Assembly (NCBI GenBank): GCA_900765185.1
Contig: CAAFQT010000261.1
Coordinates: forward strand, 1-15,009
DNA length: 15,009 nucleotides
Reading direction: 5' to 3'
Source: an uncultured Collinsella sp.
GTDB taxonomy: Bacteria; Actinomycetota; Coriobacteriia; Coriobacteriales; Coriobacteriaceae
The translations under genes were made by a program, and so were the position numbers. Shown here piece after piece: positions 12,544 through 15,009 of the stretch. Numbering within the stretch: the first letter of the stretch is position 1; each line of letters starts with the position of its first letter. The notes below the pieces were generated by a model, which did no database searches, was not told the DNA's origin, and saw nothing but the letters and a program-made list of their open reading frames with translations.

Positions 12544-13953
12544 TTACTCGCCCAGCAGGCTCTTGGTGATGGAAGCGGCGGCCTTCTTGCCGGCGCCCAT
12601 CGCCAGAATGACCGTAGCGGCACCGGTGACGATGTCGCCGCCGGCCCAGATGCGGGGATCGGTGGTCTGGCCGGTCTCCTCGTCGGCGACGATGTAGCCC
12701 CACTTGTTGAGCTCCATCTTGCCGCCGATCTTCTTTGCGAAGGGGTTGGCGTTGGTACCGATAGCCGAGATCGCGACGTCGCAGGGGATCTCCTCGATGG
12801 CGCCCTCGATGGGCACCGGACGACGGCGGCCGGACTCGTCGGGCTCGCCGAGCTCCATCTTCTGGACCTTGACGGCGCACACGGAGCCGTCCTCGCCAGC
12901 GACAAACTCGAGCGGGGAGACGAGCGGCAGAACCTCGACGCCCTCGGCCTTAGCATGGTGCAGCTCGGCGCGACGGCAGGGCATCTCGTCCTCGGTACGA
13001 CGGTAGGCGATGATGGCGTGCTCGGCGCCCAGGCGCTTGGCGGTACGGACGGCGTCCATAGCCACGTTGCCGCCACCAAAGACGACGACGTTCTTGCCAT
13101 GCTTGGTGGGGGTGTCGTACTCGGGGAACTTGTTGGCCTTCATCAGGTTTACGCGGGTGAGGTACTCGTTCGCGAAGAAGACGTTGGGCAGGTTCTCGCC
13201 GGGGACGTTGAGGAACTTGGGCAGGCCAGCGCCGGTCGCCACGTAGATGGCGTCGAAGCCCTGCTCGAACAGCTCCTCGGCCGTGGCCATGTTGCCCACG
13301 ACGGAGTTGTACTCAAACTTGACGCCCATGTCCTCCAGGCCGTCAATCTCGCGCTTGACGACTGCCTTGGGCAGACGGAACTCGGGGATGCCGTAGACCA
13401 GCACGCCGCCGCCGGTGAAGAAGGCCTCAAAAACGGTGACGTCAAAGCCGTTGCGGGCGAGCTCGCCGGCGCAGGTGATGCCGGACGGGCCGGAGCCGAC
13501 GACGGCGACCTTCTTGCCGTTCTTGGGAGCCATCTTGGGCGTGGAGGCGAGCTCGGGGCGGTCACCCAGGAAGCGCTCGAGCTGGCCGATGGCCACGGGC
13601 TCGGACTTCTTACCGCGGATGCACTTACCCTCGCACTGGTTCTCCTGCGGGCAGACGCGGCCGCAGATGGCGGGAAGCATGGAGTCCTCGCGGATGGTAT
13701 CGAGGGCGCCGCCGAAGTCCTTCGCGCGGATCTGCTCGATAAAGCGGGGGATGTTGATGTTGACGGGGCAGCCCTCAACACAGAACGGCTTCTTGCAGTT
13801 GAGGCAGCGCTCGGCCTCGGCCAGCGCCATCTCCTCGGTGAAGCCCTTGTCGACGGGGCGGAAGTCGCAGGCGCGCTCGGCAGCCGGCTCCTCGTTATCG
13901 GGGGTGCGGGGCGACTTCATATCGGCAACGAAACGACCGTTAACTAGTGGCAT
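12544..13953 (-). CDS. nfnB: NADH-dependent ferredoxin:NADP+ oxidoreductase large subunit (GltA/GltD-like flavoprotein)
   Basis: A 469-residue cytoplasmic iron-sulfur flavoprotein. The N-terminal ferredoxin-like region has two cysteine sets for [4Fe-4S] clusters: C50/C53/C58/C62 (CLNCKKPFCVEGCP) and C97/C101/C107/C111 (CGRVCPQENQCEGKC). QLERF at 124-128 carries a Glu at the position where Nfn structures report an unusual non-Cys ligand, as I recall. The FAD-binding loop is GSGPSG at 152-157 and the second dinucleotide fold, for NADP(H), is GGGNVA at 292-297. The C-terminal IWAGGDIVTGAATVILAMGAG completes the GltD-type FAD domain. Alone it resembles a glutamate synthase small subunit (often named gltA), but with the nfnA-type gene directly upstream and no glutamate synthase large subunit here, the Nfn complex is the better call. 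The complex bifurcates electrons between NADPH, NAD+ and ferredoxin. Its start overlaps the nfnA end by 10 nt, so translation is coupled. Confidence 0.9.
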   Translation of the reverse strand: MPLVNGRFVADMKSPRTPDNEEPAAERACDFRPVDKGFTEEMALAEAERCLNCKKPFCVEGCPVNINIPRFIEQIRAKDFGGALDTIREDSMLPAICGRVCPQENQCEGKCIRGKKSEPVAIGQLERFLGDRPELASTPKMAPKNGKKVAVVGSGPSGITCAGELARNGFDVTVFEAFFTGGGVLVYGIPEFRLPKAVVKREIDGLEDMGVKFEYNSVVGNMATAEELFEQGFDAIYVATGAGLPKFLNVPGENLPNVFFANEYLTRVNLMKANKFPEYDTPTKHGKNVVVFGGGNVAMDAVRTAKRLGAEHAIIAYRRTEDEMPCRRAELHHAKAEGVEVLPLVSPLEFVAGEDGSVCAVKVQKMELGEPDESGRRRPVPIEGAIEEIPCDVAISAIGTNANPFAKKIGGKMELNKWGYIVADEETGQTTDPRIWAGGDIVTGAATVILAMGAGKKAAASITKSLLGE

Positions 13954-14783
13954 ACGCAGCTCTTTTCCTCATAGGCCTTGAGGGACGCGCCCTCTTCGGA
14001 ACGGTAAGCGGCCTGGCGGGCACGAAGGTCATCCCAGTCGACCAGGGTGGCATCGAAGTCGGGGCCGTCGACGCAAGCGAACTTGGTCACGCCGCCCACC
14101 TCGACGCGGCAGCAGCCGCACATACCGGTGCCGTCAACCATGATGGGGTTGAGCGACGCGGTGATGGGGGTGTCGTACTTCTGGGCGGTGAGGGTCGAGA
14201 ACTTCATCATCGGAACGGGGCCGACGCAGAAGACCTGGCTCACGGCCTTGTCCTGCAGCAGACGCTCCAGCGGAGCGGTGACAACGCCCTGCTCGCCGTA
14301 GGAGCCGTCGTCAGTGGTGATGTGGATGTGGTCCTCGTCGAGGAGCTCGCGGAACTGGTCCTCCATGAGCAGGAGGTCCTTGGTGCGGGCGCCCATGATG
14401 GCGTGAACCTCGTGACCGGTCTCGACCAGGTGCTTGGCGACCGGGAAGGCAATTGCCAGACCGACGCCGCCGCCAATGACGGCGCAGGGGCCCTCGGCCA
14501 TCTCGGTGGGAACGCCCAGCGGGCCCACGACGTCGCGCAGCGACTCGCCGGCCTCGTAGGTGGAAAGCATCTCGGTGGTCTTGCCGATCACCATGAAGAT
14601 GAACTCGACCCAGCCCTCGTCACCGTTCCAGCCGGCCAGGGTAAACGGGACGCGCTCGCCCGTCTCGTTGGCGCGAACCATGAGGAACTGTCCAGCGTGC
14701 GCATGCTTGGCGATTGCGGGCGCCTCGATGCGGAACTTGAACACCTTCTCCGAGAACTGCGTCTTCTCCAGGATCTTATACAT
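13944..14783 (-). CDS. nfnA: NADH-dependent ferredoxin:NADP+ oxidoreductase small subunit (PyrK/SudB-like FAD/NAD-binding)
   Basis: This 279-residue subunit binds FAD and NAD(H) and is the site of bifurcation to NAD+ in the Nfn complex. The N-terminal FAD barrel includes HAGQFLMVRANETGERVPFT. The NAD domain has the glycine-rich CAVIGGGVGLAIAFPVAKHL, and a C-terminal [2Fe-2S] region reads DGTGMCGCCRVEVGG, then FACVDGP, with C222, C225 and C237 plus D217, fitting the Asp-plus-three-Cys ligation reported for Nfn. There is an extra Cys at 224 and an unusual Cys-rich tail ending KSCVCH. The start ATG has AGAGAGGGG 4 nt upstream. It is first in the operon, ahead of nfnB, with a TATAAT box about 106 nt upstream. 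Related subunits of sulfide dehydrogenase or dihydroorotate dehydrogenase are alternatives, but the GltA-like neighbour favours Nfn. Confidence 0.9.
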   Translation of the reverse strand: MYKILEKTQFSEKVFKFRIEAPAIAKHAHAGQFLMVRANETGERVPFTLAGWNGDEGWVEFIFMVIGKTTEMLSTYEAGESLRDVVGPLGVPTEMAEGPCAVIGGGVGLAIAFPVAKHLVETGHEVHAIMGARTKDLLLMEDQFRELLDEDHIHITTDDGSYGEQGVVTAPLERLLQDKAVSQVFCVGPVPMMKFSTLTAQKYDTPITASLNPIMVDGTGMCGCCRVEVGGVTKFACVDGPDFDATLVDWDDLRARQAAYRSEEGASLKAYEEKSCVCH

Positions 14784-14849
14784 AGAACCCCTCTCTTGTT
14801 AGGGCTGCCGAACCGTGCCTCCACGGAAATGGACGGTAGCCCGAGTAAA

Positions 14850-14884
14850 ACCGTACGCGCACAGGCGTTGTGCAGACATACGGT
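14850..14884 (-). promoter_or_regulatory. Hairpin at the predicted 5' end of the nfnAB mRNA
   Basis: On the minus strand ACCGTATG pairs with CGTACGGT (one G-U), enclosing an inner GCACA/TGTGC stem with a 5-nt loop, followed by three further T. It starts within a few bases of the start site implied by the -10 box. It could stabilise the transcript or attenuate it; the T run is short. Confidence 0.45.
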
Positions 14885-14888
14885 GCAA

Positions 14889-14894
14889 ATTATA
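14889..14894 (-). promoter_or_regulatory. -10 box (TATAAT) for the nfnAB operon
   Basis: A consensus TATAAT on the minus strand lies about 106 nt before the nfnA start, in otherwise repeat-containing intergenic DNA. No good -35 hexamer is seen 16-18 nt upstream, so recognition may depend on an activator or a degenerate -35. Confidence 0.6.
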
Positions 14895-14923
14895 CCCTCA
14901 TGGCAATGTCGCTTACGTGTTTC

Positions 14924-14963
14924 TTTGGCAGGTGGGAAAAGTGACCTGCCAAAAAGGGACAGG
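14924..14963. repeat. Hairpin plus GGGACAGG repeat upstream of nfnAB
   Basis: TTTGGCAGGT (14924-14933) and ACCTGCCAAA (14944-14953) are perfect 10-bp arms around a 10-nt loop. They are followed at once by GGGACAGG (14956-14963), the same core as the other intergenic repeats. The sequence onward to 15009 (CAGGCAAAACGGCAAAG and so on) shows no further gene before the window ends. Confidence 0.65.
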
Positions 14964-15009
14964 TTTATTTTGGTCGGTTTTATCAGGCAAAACGGCAAAG
15001 GGGGCCGGC

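Noticed and set aside
12544..13953. Glutamate synthase small subunit
   Set aside because: The fold is the same, but no large subunit is present in the window and the nfnA-type gene overlaps directly upstream, so the Nfn complex fits better.

Overview
The window looks like an assembled contig end from a GC-rich Coriobacteriia actinobacterium, most likely Collinsella or a close relative. This is inferred from several traits: a membrane-domain LuxR regulator, a Tat-type lipoprotein signal, three LAATG-type wall anchors, and many intergenic hairpins with a GGGACAG core. There is no rRNA or marker gene to confirm the genus. The first 22 bases are Illumina adapter sequence, not genome.

Layout. 23-1119 (+): the 3' part of a parvulin-type peptidyl-prolyl isomerase, then a GatB/YqeY-domain protein that ends at a strong terminator. 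1191-1263: a nested palindromic repeat. 1369-4398 (+): a complete polar amino-acid ABC importer operon (ATPase, Tat/lipobox binding protein, two permeases), in the same order as the glutamate importer gluABCD of corynebacteria. 4445-5068 (+): a cytidylate-kinase-like protein, behind a repeat hairpin. A bidirectional terminator separates it from a convergent LuxR-family regulator with a multi-span membrane domain (5115-6517, -). That regulator carries an apparent one-base frameshift near 6397.

6733-12231 (+) is the accessory part: three consecutive secreted, wall-anchored proteins. They share an ungapped 51-residue extended signal peptide and a 35-residue LAATGD sorting signal, but their exposed parts differ. 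The first two are tandem paralogues with a beta-helix-like repeat region, duplicated together with their leader and ribosome binding site. The third has an unrelated exposed region with two degenerate domain repeats, and inverted copies of a 35-nt GGGGACAGGC hairpin lie on either side of it. The LuxR gene is divergent from this cluster, which makes it a candidate regulator.

12232-12477 holds two related palindromic elements and a further GGGGACAGGC hairpin. 12544-14783 (-) is an nfnA-nfnB operon. It encodes the electron-bifurcating NADH-dependent ferredoxin:NADP+ oxidoreductase, with overlapping genes, a TATAAT box upstream and a clear terminator downstream. The remainder (14784-15009) is leader, promoter and repeat DNA. 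No stretch longer than about 250 bases lacks a gene. No tRNA, rRNA, CRISPR array or transposase gene was seen.
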